Counted from the first letter of the stretch, positions 33,332-42,316 are shown. The stretch is 64,000 bases of DNA from AC-32 sp963717725 (GCA_963717725.1 CAVQWS010000004.1:186001-250000); one strand, 5' to 3'. Notes: generated from the letters alone by a model not told the origin. Program-made: numbers and translations.

Positions 33332-34236
33332 TGCTCGAGGGCCGCCTGCACGTGGCCCGAAGCCTGCTCGAGCCGCTTGCGCGCCGTCGCCGCATCCACG
33401 CCGGCGAGCAGCGCGACGACTGCGACCTTCGCGCTGCCGTCCGCCTCGGCGAGCGCGCGCTCGGCCTCCTCCTCGGAGACATCGGCCGCCAGCCGCACGA
33501 CCCGGCGTGCCCGGGCGGCGAGCTTCTCGTTCGAGGCGCGGACGTCGACCATCAGGTCGCCGTAGGTCTTGCCAAGCCGGATCATCGCGACCGTCGAGAT
33601 CGTGTTCAGGACGAGCTTCTGCGCCGTGCCGGCCTTGAGCCTCGTCGAGCCGGCGACGAACTCTGGCCCGACGACGACCGCCAGCTCGTGGTCGGCGCCG
33701 CGGGCGAGCTCGGACTCCTCGACCGCCGTCAGCGCGACCGTCAGGGCTCCGGCTTCGGCGGCGGCCTCGAGCGCGGCGAGCACGAAGGGCGTCCGGCCGC
33801 TCGCGCTGACGCCAACGACGGCATCCGCAGCGGAGAGGGCGAGCTCCGCGACCGCGCGGCGCCCGGCGTCGGCGTCGTCCTCGGCTGCCTCGCGCTCGGC
33901 GGACGAAAGCCCTTCGCCGGCGACGACCGCCACGACCTGGCCGGGCGCGGTGGAGAAGGTTCCTTCGCATTCCTCGGCGTCGAGCTGCGCGATGCGGCCG
34001 GAAGAGCCGGCGCCCACGTAGGCGAGCCGGCCGCCGGCCTCGAGCCGCGCAACGATCCCGTCGACCGCCGCCGCGAGCTCGTCCGCGACCGCGGCCACGG
34101 CGCCCGGAACCGACGCGTCCTCGTCGTTCATGAGCTCCACGAGCTCCGAGGTCGAGCGCGAGTCGTAGTCCGCGTCCGCACGCCGCGCTTCCGTCACGAG
34201 CCTGTCGAGGCTCCCGGCTCCCTCGCTCAACGCCAT
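33328..34236 (-). CDS. murQ: N-acetylmuramic acid 6-phosphate etherase
   Basis: 302-aa SIS-fold lyase that splits the lactyl ether of MurNAc-6-P to GlcNAc-6-P, a peptidoglycan-recycling step feeding NagA. Signature regions: RLAYVGAGSSGRIAQLDAEE, ECEGTF, SASGRTPFVLAALEAA and KAGTAQKLVLNTISTVAM. The C-terminal three-helix bundle is present. First gene of the arm; ATG nine bases after TAGACT, so the mRNA should be leaderless. The promoter -35 is covered by a DasR-like operator. Confidence 0.95.
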   Translation of the reverse strand: MALSEGAGSLDRLVTEARRADADYDSRSTSELVELMNDEDASVPGAVAAVADELAAAVDGIVARLEAGGRLAYVGAGSSGRIAQLDAEECEGTFSTAPGQVVAVVAGEGLSSAEREAAEDDADAGRRAVAELALSAADAVVGVSASGRTPFVLAALEAAAEAGALTVALTAVEESELARGADHELAVVVGPEFVAGSTRLKAGTAQKLVLNTISTVAMIRLGKTYGDLMVDVRASNEKLAARARRVVRLAADVSEEEAERALAEADGSAKVAVVALLAGVDAATARKRLEQASGHVQAALEQ

Positions 34237-34245
34237 CGGGCCGGA

Positions 34246-34274
34246 GTCTAAGCGCGGGGCAGGCCGGTGGTCAA
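34246..34274 (-). promoter_or_regulatory. murQ promoter
   Basis: On the minus strand TTGACC (34274-34269), 17-base spacer, TAGACT (34251-34246). Start codon nine bases after the -10. Confidence 0.7.
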
Positions 34275-34279
34275 TACCA
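34268..34279. promoter_or_regulatory. DasR/NagR-like operator (TGGT-N4-ACCA) over murQ -35
   Basis: TGGTCAATACCA has the half-sites of GntR/HutC-family aminosugar regulators (Streptomyces dre core TGGTCTAGACCA). It includes the murQ -35 hexamer. Confidence 0.7.
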
Positions 34280-34299
34280 GTTACGGCTTGGATGCAATG

Positions 34300-34333
34300 T
34301 GGTCTTGCTTTTCGAGCCAACCGGTCCTATCCT
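34300..34333 (+). promoter_or_regulatory. promoter of ATPase-gntR operon with half-operator
   Basis: TTGCTT (34305-34310), 17 bases, TATCCT (34328-34333), with the GTG start 10 bases later, so leaderless. TGGTCTTG at 34300-34307 is a half operator running into the -35. Confidence 0.65.
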
Positions 34334-34343
34334 TGTCGGGCCC

Positions 34344-35522
34344 GTGGCCGACATCAAGCTCGAGCAACTGACGAAGGTCTACTCCGGCGACGTCACCGCC
34401 GTGGACGACGTCAGCCTGCACATCGGCGACGGCGAGTTCATGGTGCTCGTGGGCCCCTCCGGCTGCGGCAAGTCGACGCTGCTGCGGATGATCGCCGGGC
34501 TCGAGGAGGTGTCGGCGGGCCAGATCTCGATCGGCGGCGGCGACGTCACCGACCTCGCCCCGCGCCGCCGAGACATCGCGATGGTCTTCCAGAGCTACGC
34601 GCTCTACCCGCACATGAGCGTGCGCAAGAACATCGGCTACGGCCTGAAGGTACGGCGCACGCCGAAGGACGAGGCGCGCCGCCGCGTGGACGAGGTGGCG
34701 ACGCTGCTCGGGCTCGAGGAGCTGCTCGAGCGCAAGCCCGCCCAGCTCTCCGGCGGGCAGCGCCAGCGCGTCGCAATGGGGCGCGCGATCGTGCGCGAGC
34801 CGAAGGCGTTCCTGATGGACGAGCCGCTCTCAAACCTCGACGCAAAGCTCCGCGTCGAGATGCGCGCCTCGCTGGCGCAGTTGCACGCGCGGCTCGGCGT
34901 GACCACGGTCTACGTCACGCACGACCAGACCGAGGCGATGACTCTCGGCCAGCGCGTAGCGGTGCTCGACGGCGGCCGGATCCTGCAGGTCGACACGCCG
35001 CAGCGTCTCTACGACCACCCCGCAAACGTCTTCGTCGCTGCCTTCATCGGCACGCCGGCGATGAACCTCGTCGAGGGGGCGATCGACGGCGACGAGGTCG
35101 TCTTCGGCGGCTTCCGGATCCCGCTCGACGACGTGCGGCGGCCGCCGGCCGGCCTGCGCAAGGTGGTCGTCGGCGTTCGCCCCGAGGCGTTCGGCGCGGT
35201 TGCGTTCGCGGCGCCCGGCGCGACGACCTTCACCGTCGTTCCCGTGGTCATCGAAGAGCTTGGCTCCGACGCTCATGTGTTCTTCCACGTCGACGCCGAG
35301 GCGGTCGCAACGGACGTCAGCGGCCGCGACGAGGCGGCGCTCCTGCAAGAGTCGAGAGCCCTCTTCAGCGCCCGCGTCGACCCGCGTGCGAGGGTCCAGG
35401 TCGGCGAGCCGCTGGAGCTCGCGCTCGACCCGGCGCGACTACACTTCTTCGACCCCGAGAGCGGCAAGACGCTGCTGCCGGACTCGGCCATCGAGCCCCG
35501 GCTCGCCGAGGTCGCCACGTGA
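34344..35522 (+). CDS. MsiK/UgpC-type sugar ABC transporter ATPase
   Basis: 392-aa ATPase with Walker A GPSGCGKSTLLRMIAGLEEV, Q-loop FQSYALYPHMSV, signature LSGGQRQRVAMGRAIV, Walker B AFLMDEPLSNLDAKLR and switch VTHDQTEAMTL. The C-terminal ~150 residues form the regulatory MOBE/TOBE-type domain seen in MalK, UgpC and MsiK. It energises carbohydrate importers, here most likely the DasABC-like permeases downstream. The GTG at 34344 is preferred over an upstream start because the -10 box ends just before it. Overlaps gntR by GTGA. Confidence 0.93.
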   Translation: MADIKLEQLTKVYSGDVTAVDDVSLHIGDGEFMVLVGPSGCGKSTLLRMIAGLEEVSAGQISIGGGDVTDLAPRRRDIAMVFQSYALYPHMSVRKNIGYGLKVRRTPKDEARRRVDEVATLLGLEELLERKPAQLSGGQRQRVAMGRAIVREPKAFLMDEPLSNLDAKLRVEMRASLAQLHARLGVTTVYVTHDQTEAMTLGQRVAVLDGGRILQVDTPQRLYDHPANVFVAAFIGTPAMNLVEGAIDGDEVVFGGFRIPLDDVRRPPAGLRKVVVGVRPEAFGAVAFAAPGATTFTVVPVVIEELGSDAHVFFHVDAEAVATDVSGRDEAALLQESRALFSARVDPRARVQVGEPLELALDPARLHFFDPESGKTLLPDSAIEPRLAEVAT

Positions 35523-36289
35523 CCAAGCAAGCCGAGACCCGCGACCGGGTCTTCGACCTGATCGACAACCTCGGCGTCGGCGAGGCGATCCCGTCGGAGC
35601 GCCAGCTCAGCGCCGATCTCGGCGTCTCGCGCCTGACCGTGCGAGCCGCGCTGGACGAGCTCGCTCGCGAGGGCTACCTCGTCCGCCGCCGCGGCTCGGG
35701 CACATTCGTGAGCGAGCCGAAGATCGCCCAGGAGCTGACCATGACCTCGTTCACCGAGGACATGCGCCGCCGCGGGATGCAACCGGGGAGCAAGACGCTC
35801 GGGCTCGAGGTCGTGCCGGCCGGCGCACGGCTGGGCCGGTTCCTGCACGTCTCACCGTCCGAGCCGATCGTCGTCGCGAAGCGCCTCAGGCTCGCCGACA
35901 GCGAGTCGATGGCCATCGAGACGCTCTACGTTCGCGACGCGCTCGTCCCCGGCCTGAGCGCCGGCGACCTCGACGGCAAGTCGTTCTACGATCTGCTCCG
36001 CTCGCGCTATGGGATCGTGATCTCGGGGGGCATGCAGACGATCGAGCCGACGGTGACGAACGAGGAGGAGTCCGAGGCGCTCGGGATCCCGCTGCATTCG
36101 CCGGCGTTCCTGTTCGAGCGGGTCACGCGTTCCGAGCGCGGCGAGATCGTGGAGTTCGTGCACTCGATCTACCGGGGCGACCGCTACCGCCTCGTGACCG
36201 ACCTCAGCGCGCAGCCGTTGCCGCACCGTCCGGCGCTCACGGCAGTCGCTGGTCAAGACCAACGTGACGGTCGCGGAGGCGCTTCGTGA
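35519..36289 (+). CDS. GntR/HutC-family regulator, DasR/NagR type
   Basis: 256 aa. N-terminal winged helix (EAIPSERQLSADLGVSRLTV, RAALDELAREGYLVRRRGSG) and a C-terminal UTRA effector domain (FTEDMRRRGMQPGSKTLGLE, then PIVVAKRLRLADSESMAIET). DasR and NagR sense GlcN-6-P or GlcNAc-6-P and bind TGGT-N4-ACCA sites; four such sites or near-sites lie within 2.1 kb around this gene. Coupled to the ATPase gene by GTGA. One operator copy lies inside its own 3' end. Confidence 0.92.
   Translation: MTKQAETRDRVFDLIDNLGVGEAIPSERQLSADLGVSRLTVRAALDELAREGYLVRRRGSGTFVSEPKIAQELTMTSFTEDMRRRGMQPGSKTLGLEVVPAGARLGRFLHVSPSEPIVVAKRLRLADSESMAIETLYVRDALVPGLSAGDLDGKSFYDLLRSRYGIVISGGMQTIEPTVTNEEESEALGIPLHSPAFLFERVTRSERGEIVEFVHSIYRGDRYRLVTDLSAQPLPHRPALTAVAGQDQRDGRGGAS
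36250..36261. promoter_or_regulatory. DasR/NagR-like operator inside gntR 3' end
   Basis: TGGTCAAGACCA has both half-sites intact with a CAAG centre. It lies ~55 bases before the binding-protein promoter and may act with the site there by looping or cooperative binding. Confidence 0.65.
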
Positions 36290-36305
36290 GCCGATCTTGT
36301 GCAAT

Positions 36306-36340
36306 TGGTCTTGACATCCGGGCGCGATCTGTGCCAATGT
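36306..36340 (+). promoter_or_regulatory. promoter of binding-protein operon with overlapping operator
   Basis: TTGACA (36311-36316) is a consensus -35; CAATGT 18 bases later is a weak -10. TGGTCTTGACAT (36306-36317) is an operator copy with a degraded right half-site that contains the -35. Confidence 0.55.
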
Positions 36341-36356
36341 CCGCGCCGTGGCCAAG

Positions 36357-36368
36357 TGGTACAAACCA
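36357..36368. promoter_or_regulatory. downstream DasR/NagR-like operator in leader
   Basis: TGGTACAAACCA has both half-sites. It sits roughly 15-20 bases inside the transcript, ahead of the binding-protein gene. Confidence 0.6.
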
Positions 36369-36455
36369 ATCGTGCGGCCGTTCGCCGCGCTCCAGGCCAC
36401 CGGGTGGAGAGCGCAGCAATCGCAGGCCGTCGACCGAGTCAGTGGGAGACTGTCG

Positions 36456-37703
36456 ATGAGAGTACGCCTCTTCGCCGCGGCCGCCGTCGTCTTGACGCTT
36501 GCGGTCATGGCATCAACAGCGTCCGCGCGCACCTATAGGTCCGGCAGCGCTGCGGCGAGCAAGATCACGGTCTGGCTGCAGGTTGACGCGCAGTCGGGCT
36601 GGCCGAACCTGGTGGCCGCCGCCAATCAGGAGTTCGAGTCGAAGCACCCCGGGGTGAACGTGGACGTGCAGTATCAGACCTGGGGCGACCACCTGAGCAA
36701 GTTCGACGCCACGCTCGCAGGTGGCAACACGCCTGACGTCATCGAGATGGGCAACACGGAGATGACGAAGTACATGGCGGCGGGCGCGTTCGCGAACCTG
36801 ACCTCGCAGAAGGGCTCGTTCCCGAACTCGAAGAACTGGCTCAAGGGCCTCGCCGCTTCGGGGATCTACAACGGGAAGACGTTCGGCGTCCCGTACTACG
36901 CGGGCTCGCGCGTCGTCACCTACCGGAGCGACCTGTACGCCAGGGCCCATGCCAAGACGCCGACCAGCCTCGCGCAGTTCACGGCGACGGCCAAGCGGCT
37001 CGGGAAGCTGAACAGCAAGAAGGGCTTCTCGCCGGTCTACATCGCCGGCACCGACTGGTACTTCGCCATGAGCTTCGTCTACGACTTCGGCGGCCAGATC
37101 GCGAAGCTGAAGAACGGCAAGTGGGTCGGGCAGCTCGAGTCCAAGAAGGCGCAGGCCGGCCTGGCCGCGTACAAGCGCTTCTTCAACGCCGCTTCCCGCG
37201 GCAGCAAGACGGGCATCGAGAACCGGCCGCAGCCGTACGACGTCTACTCGCAGGGCAAGGCGGCCTCGATCGTCGGCCCCGCGTGGTTCAGCTGCTGCGT
37301 CGGCAAGAAGTACACGAAGACGACGAAGCAGTTCGTGATGCCGAGTCACGTCAAGGGCCAGGGCATGCCGGGCTTCCTCGGCGGCTCCGACCTCGCGGTC
37401 CCGAACGGCTCGAACGACAAGTCGCTCGCGGCTGACTGGATCCGCATCTTCACCAGCACATCCAGCGAGAAGGGCCTGCAGGCGAAGGGGAACATCCCGA
37501 ACGCCACCAACCTGCTCGGCAACAGCGTCAACGAGCGGGCGGCCAAGCGCAGCTGGTTCGTCCCGACCGCGAAGAACTGGGTCAACGTGGAGAACGGCAA
37601 CGTCCTCCGCACGATGCTGGCCCGGATCCTCACCGGGAAGGCGAGCATCGCGCAGGCGACCGCGTTCGCAGACAGCAACATCGAGCTCACGCTCAACCAG
37701 TAG
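36456..37703 (+). CDS. DasA-like aminosugar/chitobiose ABC substrate-binding protein
   Basis: 415-aa family 1 extracellular solute-binding protein. The signal peptide is RLFAAAAVVLTLAVMASTAS. Then comes ITVWLQVDAQSGWPNLVAAA, and TPDVIEMGNTEMTKYMAAGA near residue 95 closely follows DasA/NgcE-type binding proteins. No lipobox Cys is seen at the cleavage site. ATG 36456 has GGGAG eight bases upstream; an upstream frame start at 36348 runs through the operator and is unlikely. First gene of a transporter operon ending in nagZ. Ligand probably chitobiose or muropeptide sugar. Confidence 0.9.
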   Translation: MRVRLFAAAAVVLTLAVMASTASARTYRSGSAAASKITVWLQVDAQSGWPNLVAAANQEFESKHPGVNVDVQYQTWGDHLSKFDATLAGGNTPDVIEMGNTEMTKYMAAGAFANLTSQKGSFPNSKNWLKGLAASGIYNGKTFGVPYYAGSRVVTYRSDLYARAHAKTPTSLAQFTATAKRLGKLNSKKGFSPVYIAGTDWYFAMSFVYDFGGQIAKLKNGKWVGQLESKKAQAGLAAYKRFFNAASRGSKTGIENRPQPYDVYSQGKAASIVGPAWFSCCVGKKYTKTTKQFVMPSHVKGQGMPGFLGGSDLAVPNGSNDKSLAADWIRIFTSTSSEKGLQAKGNIPNATNLLGNSVNERAAKRSWFVPTAKNWVNVENGNVLRTMLARILTGKASIAQATAFADSNIELTLNQ

Positions 37704-37727
37704 CGACGAGATGAGACGGGGACCCGC

Positions 37728-38711
37728 TTGACGAGTAGCGAGCTCCCCAGTGGTACGGCGTACGCCGCCGAGGCAGCCCTCCGGCCTCGGCGGCGTCGCC
37801 CGTTCACGTTCGCCCGCCTCCTGCACGGGGCCGCCCCGTACCTGCTGATCCTGCCGGTCGTCGCGGTGATCGTGGCGATCCTCGGCTATCCGCTCTACCA
37901 CCTCGCCCGCCTCTCCTTTCAGAAGTACGGCCTCTTCGAGCTGATCGCGCACCACGGGACGAGCGTCGGCTGGGCCAACTACAGCTCGATCCTGCACGAC
38001 CACGTCTTCTGGGACGTCCTGCTGCGGACGATCGTCTTCACGATCGCCAACGTCGCGCTGACGATCGGGATCGGCACGCTGCTCGCGCTGCTGCTGACGA
38101 AGGTGAGCTCGGTCGTGCGCATCTTGCTCACTGCCGGGCTCGTGCTCGCCTGGGCGATGCCGCCAGTCGTCGCCGTGCAGGTCTGGGTCTGGATGACGAA
38201 CACCGAGAACGGCGTCCTCAACTACGCGCTCACGAAGCTCCAGGTCGGCGACTACTCCCAGCACGACTGGTACGCGAGCTCGTTCTCCCAGCTCTCGCTG
38301 ACGACCTCGCTGGTCGTTTGGGGCGCGATCCCGTTCGTCGTGGTGACGGTCTACGCGGGCCTCGCGCAGGTCTCGCACGAGCTCGTCGAGGCGGCGGAGA
38401 TCGACGGCGCGCGGCCTTGGCGCGTGTTCAAAGACGTGACGTTCCCGATCGTGAAGCCGATCTTTCTGATCCTGACGAGCCTCTCGATCATCTGGGACTT
38501 CGGCGTCTTCACGCAGCCGTTCCTGCTGATCGACCAGACGCGCATCAACGCCTCGAACGAGCTGATGGGCATTTACCTGTACGAGGAGGGCTACGTGAAG
38601 ACGGACTTCGGCCGCGGCGCCGCGATCTCGATTCTGATGCTGCTGATCGTCTCCGTGCTCTCGATCTTCTACGTGCGCAAGATGGTGCGGACGGGAGACG
38701 AGGCGGCATGA
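37728..38711 (+). CDS. sugar ABC transporter permease (DasB-like)
   Basis: 327-aa MalF-type permease with six to seven helices. The ATPase-contact EAA loop is HELVEAAEIDGARPWRVFKD, and the end is typical (ISILMLLIVSVLSIFYVRKM). TTG start 24 bases after the binding-protein stop. Its stop overlaps the next permease by ATGA. Confidence 0.92.
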   Translation: MTSSELPSGTAYAAEAALRPRRRRPFTFARLLHGAAPYLLILPVVAVIVAILGYPLYHLARLSFQKYGLFELIAHHGTSVGWANYSSILHDHVFWDVLLRTIVFTIANVALTIGIGTLLALLLTKVSSVVRILLTAGLVLAWAMPPVVAVQVWVWMTNTENGVLNYALTKLQVGDYSQHDWYASSFSQLSLTTSLVVWGAIPFVVVTVYAGLAQVSHELVEAAEIDGARPWRVFKDVTFPIVKPIFLILTSLSIIWDFGVFTQPFLLIDQTRINASNELMGIYLYEEGYVKTDFGRGAAISILMLLIVSVLSIFYVRKMVRTGDEAA

Positions 38712-39545
38712 GGGCGCGCCGGCGACGCAGCCGCTTTGTGTGGGACGCGATCGGCCTCGTGCTCTTCCTCGTGATCGCGTTTCCGGTCTACTGGATGGTC
38801 GCGAGCGCGTTCAAGCCGGACGACGAGCTCAATGGGTCCACGCCCACCTGGTTCTCGTTCCACCCGACGCTGTCCCACTTCCGCGACGCGATCAACAAGC
38901 CCTTCTTCTGGGACGGCGTCAAGAACAGCCTGATCGTCGTCAGCGTCACGGTCGCGCTCGCGATGGTGCTCGCCTTCCTCGCGGCAGTCGCGCTGGCAAA
39001 GTTCCGCTTCACCGGGCGCAAGGCGTTCATCGTCCTGATCATCGGGATCCAGATGCTCCCGCAGGCCGGCCTGATCATCCCGCTCTACGTGGTGCTCGCG
39101 CGCTACCACCAGGTGAACGCGCTCTCGGGCGTGATCGTGACGTACATGACCTTCGTGCTGCCGTTCTCCGTCTGGGTGCTGCGCGGCTTCCTGCTCGGGA
39201 TCCCGAAGGAGCTCGAGGAGGCGGCGATGGTCGACGGCTCGAGCCGCCTCGGCGCGTTCTCGCGCATCCTGCTGCCCGCTCGTGGCGCCCGGCCTGGTGG
39301 CGACGTCGATCTTCGCCTTCATCACGACCTGGAACGAGTACATCTTTGCCCGCGTCCTGCTCAACGACCAGTCGAAGCAGACGGCCACGGTCTGGCTCTC
39401 CTACTTCTACGGCACGAGCCGCAACACGGACTGGGGCGGCCTAATGGCGGGCTCGACGCTGATCGCGATCCCGGTGATCGTCTTCTTCCTGATCGTGCAG
39501 CGGAAGATCGGGTTCGGGCTGACGGCCGGCGCGGTCCGCGGTTGA
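38708..39545 (+). CDS. sugar ABC transporter permease (DasC-like, frameshifted)
   Basis: MalG-type permease. The first frame has helix 1 (LVLFLVIAFPVYWMVASAF) and the EAA loop KELEEAAMVDGSSRLGAFSR. After ILLP the frame is lost at the CCC at 39275-39277; dropping one base continues with LVAPGLVATSIFAFITTWNE and the normal end GLTAGAVRG. The joined protein is ~279 aa, the expected length. The extra C is probably a sequence error, since both halves and both overlaps are intact. Confidence 0.82.
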
Positions 39546-40901
39546 GCGACGCGGCGGCCTGCCTCTTCCCGGGGTTCGACGGCGAGACCGTCCCCGACTG
39601 GCTGAAGCGGCTGCTGGCCGAAGGGCTCGGGGGCGTCGTCCTCTACGGGCAGAACATCACGGACACCGAGCAGGTGGCGGAGCTGACAGCCTCGCTGCGG
39701 GCCGAGCGGCCGGAGCTGATCGTCGCGACGGACGAGGAGGGCGGCGACGTGACGCGGCTCGAGGCCGGGAGCGGGAGCTCGTTTCCCGGGAACTTCGCAC
39801 TCGGCGCGGTCGACGACCCGGCCCTAACGCGGCGCGTCGGCGCGGCGATCGGCGGCGAGCTGGCGGCGGTCGGGATCGACCTCGACCTCGCGCCGGTGGC
39901 CGACGTGCTGGTCGACCCGGCGAGCGCGATCGTCGGCGTGCGCTCGTTCGGCTCCGACCCACAAGTCGTGGCGCGCCAGGTCGCGGCCTTCGTCGAGGGT
40001 CTGCAGAGCGTCGGCGTCGCGGCCTGCGCCAAGCACTTTCCCGGCCACGGCGAGACGGTCGCCGACTCGCATCTGGAGCTGCCGTCTTCCGAGGCGGGCC
40101 TCGACGTCCTGCGCGAGCGCGCCCTCCCGCCGTTCGCCGCTGCGATCGAGGCTGGGGTGCGCGTCGTAATGACCGCGCACATCCGCTTCGGCGCCTTCGG
40201 CGAGGCGCCGGCGACCTGGAACTCGGCCGTGGTCGAGCTGCTGCGCACCGAGCTCGGCTTCGACGGCGTCGTGATGACCGACGCACTCGAGATGCAGGGC
40301 GCCGGCGGGCCCGAGGAAGTCGATCACTCGGCCGTGCGCGCGCTCGCGGCCGGCGCAGACGCGCTTTGTCTCGGCGCGGTCCTGACCCCCGAGCAGGTCG
40401 AAGGCGTTCTCGCGGCGGTCGGCGCGGCCGTGCCCGAGGAGCGGCTGGCCGAGGCCGCTCGACGCGTCGGCGAGCTTGCAGCGTGGACATCGCCGCGGCC
40501 GCTCCAGGATCGCCAGGCCGGTGCCGAGGCGGCCCGGCGGGCGTTGCGCGTAGAGGGCGACCCGGCCGTGAGCGCGGAACACGCTCGTCGTCGAGCTCCG
40601 GGCCGAGCCGTCGATCGCCGCCGGCGAGTCCGACCACGGTCTCGGCGAGCTGCTCGGCGCCGAGACGATCCGTTTGCACGAGGGCGACTCCATGCCGCCG
40701 ATCGACTCCGGCCGGCCGGTCGTGCTCGTCGTGCGCGACGCGCACCGGCACGGGTGGCAGCGCGAGCTGGTCGTTCCCGGCGCGGTCGTGGTCGAGACCG
40801 GCGTGCCCGAGTGGCGGCCCGCTGCGGCGCGGGCCTTCGTGGCGACGAACGGCCCCGGCCGGGCGAACCTCGCCGCCGCCGCGGAGGCACTCCGCAGCTA
40901 G
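39542..40901 (+). CDS. nagZ: NagZ-like beta-N-acetylhexosaminidase, GH3 (frameshifted)
   Basis: GH3 enzyme removing GlcNAc from muropeptides or chito-oligosaccharides. Signatures: CLFPGFDGETV, IVATDEEGGDVTRLEAG, the catalytic His/Asp loop KHFPGHGETVADSHLELPSS near residue 160, and nucleophile Asp in VVMTDALEMQGA. The TTG start overlaps the permease stop (TTGA). After ALRVEGDPAVSA one extra G (40576-40577) shifts the frame; the C-terminal domain continues in the other frame to ANLAAAAEALRS. No signal peptide, so it works on imported sugars. Probably a sequence error. Confidence 0.82.
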
Positions 40902-40910
40902 CGTTGCCGC

Positions 40911-41501
40911 GTGCGGCTGGTGCTCGACTTCGACGGGACGGTGACCGAGCGGGACACGCTCGACATCGTGCTCGAGCGCTTCGGCGACGCCGAGGTCTAC
41001 GAGCGTGCCGAGGCCGAGCTCGACGCCCGCCGGATGACGCTGAACGAGGTGATCTCGGCCGAGTTTGCGACGGTCACGGCACCGCTCGACGAGGTGGTCG
41101 CATACGTCGTCGAGCAGGCGCAGGTGCGGCCCGGCTTTGCCGAGCTCGCCCGCGCGAGACACCCGCTCGTCGTCTCCTCCGGCTTCCACGAGCTGATCGA
41201 GCCGGTGCTCGAGCGCGAGGGGGTGCTTGATGCCGTCGAGTTGCGGGCGAACAGCGTCGACGCCCGGCCCGACGGCTGGCAGGTGCGCTACCGCGTGGCG
41301 GAGACCTGCGAGGTCTGCGGCGAGCCGTGCAAGCGCGGCGACCTGCCCCCCGGCGAGGTCGCCTATGCCGGCGACGGCCACTCCGATTACTGCGCGGCGC
41401 TGGCCGCCGACCGCGTCTACGCGACCGGGTCGCTGGCGGGGTTCCTCGACCGGCGTGGCATTCCGTACGAGCCGCTGACCGACTTCCGCGCGCTCGCGTG
41501 A
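40911..41501 (+). CDS. HAD-family phosphatase (MtnX/SerB-like)
   Basis: 196-aa HAD hydrolase: motif I LVLDFDGTVTERDTL, motif II VVSSGFHELIEPVL, a Cys pair segment CEVCGEPCKRGDL and motif IV AYAGDGHSDYCAALAADRVY. The shape matches MtnX-like 2,3-diketo-5-methylthiopentyl-1-phosphate enolase-phosphatase or phosphoserine-type phosphatases. GTG with TAGCGT six bases upstream. It is the first of a tightly coupled run (overlaps alkA by GTGA). Confidence 0.85.
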   Translation: MRLVLDFDGTVTERDTLDIVLERFGDAEVYERAEAELDARRMTLNEVISAEFATVTAPLDEVVAYVVEQAQVRPGFAELARARHPLVVSSGFHELIEPVLEREGVLDAVELRANSVDARPDGWQVRYRVAETCEVCGEPCKRGDLPPGEVAYAGDGHSDYCAALAADRVYATGSLAGFLDRRGIPYEPLTDFRALA

Positions 41502-42316
41502 GCCTGCTCCGTCTCCCGGAGCCGTTCGACTTCGAGCTCTCGACGGAACGCTTCCGTGCCTTCGGGCCGGACCTCGCGAACCTCTGGGTCGACGGCGGGC
41601 TGCACCGCGTCGTCGGCGTGCGCGAAATGCGAATCGAGCCGGCGCCGGGTGGGGCGGACGTCGAGCCGCTCGACCGCGAGACGCAGCGGGTGGCGCTCAC
41701 GCTGCTCGGCGAGCCGTTCGACCTCGACGGGTTCTATGCCTGGGCCCAGGACGACCCGGTGTTGCGCGGTCTGACCGAGCAGCTCGCTGGCTTCCGGCCG
41801 CCGCTCGCCCCGGATCCGTTCGAGACGCTCGTCACCTCGATCACGGCGCAGCAGGTCTCGCTCCACGCCGCCTTTGCGATTCGCAACCGTCTGATCGAGC
41901 GCTTCGGGCGGCGGGTCGGCCAGGCGTACGCGTTCCCGACCGCCGAGCAGCTACGCGAGGCCACACACGACGACCTGAGGGCGCTCGGCTTCTCTAACCG
42001 GAAGGCCGAATACGTGCTCGGGCTCGCGCAGGAGCCGGTCGACCTGCACGAGCTCGCCTCGCTGCCGGACGAGGAGGTCAAGCGGCGGCTCGTCTCGATC
42101 CGCGGGCTCGGCGAGTGGACGGCCGAGTGGTTCCTCGCCAGGCATCTCGCGCGTCCGCGCGCGTGGCCGGTCGGCGACATCGCGCTCGACAAGGCGGTGC
42201 GCGCCTTCTACCCGGACGTGATCGATCTCGAGGTTGCCCGCGAGCGCTTCGAGCCGTTCCAGAACCTGTCCGCCCACTACCTGCTCACCGGGGCTAGGGT
42301 GACGGCCGCCGCATGA
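41498..42316 (+). CDS. alkA: DNA-3-methyladenine glycosylase II (AlkA-like)
   Basis: 272-aa HhH-GPD glycosylase excising alkylated bases. It has an N-terminal AlkA-type beta domain, then FETLVTSITAQQVSLHAAFA (~115) and the helix-hairpin-helix LVSIRGLGEWTAEWFLARHL, with catalytic Asp expected in AWPVGDIALDKAVRAF. The GTG start overlaps the HAD stop and the end overlaps the GNAT gene (ATGA). Confidence 0.92.
   Translation: MSLLRLPEPFDFELSTERFRAFGPDLANLWVDGGLHRVVGVREMRIEPAPGGADVEPLDRETQRVALTLLGEPFDLDGFYAWAQDDPVLRGLTEQLAGFRPPLAPDPFETLVTSITAQQVSLHAAFAIRNRLIERFGRRVGQAYAFPTAEQLREATHDDLRALGFSNRKAEYVLGLAQEPVDLHELASLPDEEVKRRLVSIRGLGEWTAEWFLARHLARPRAWPVGDIALDKAVRAFYPDVIDLEVARERFEPFQNLSAHYLLTGARVTAAA

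Noticed and set aside
36513..38378. 621-aa minus-strand open frame
   Set aside because: Antisense shadow of the binding protein and first permease; composition typical of a reverse-frame shadow.
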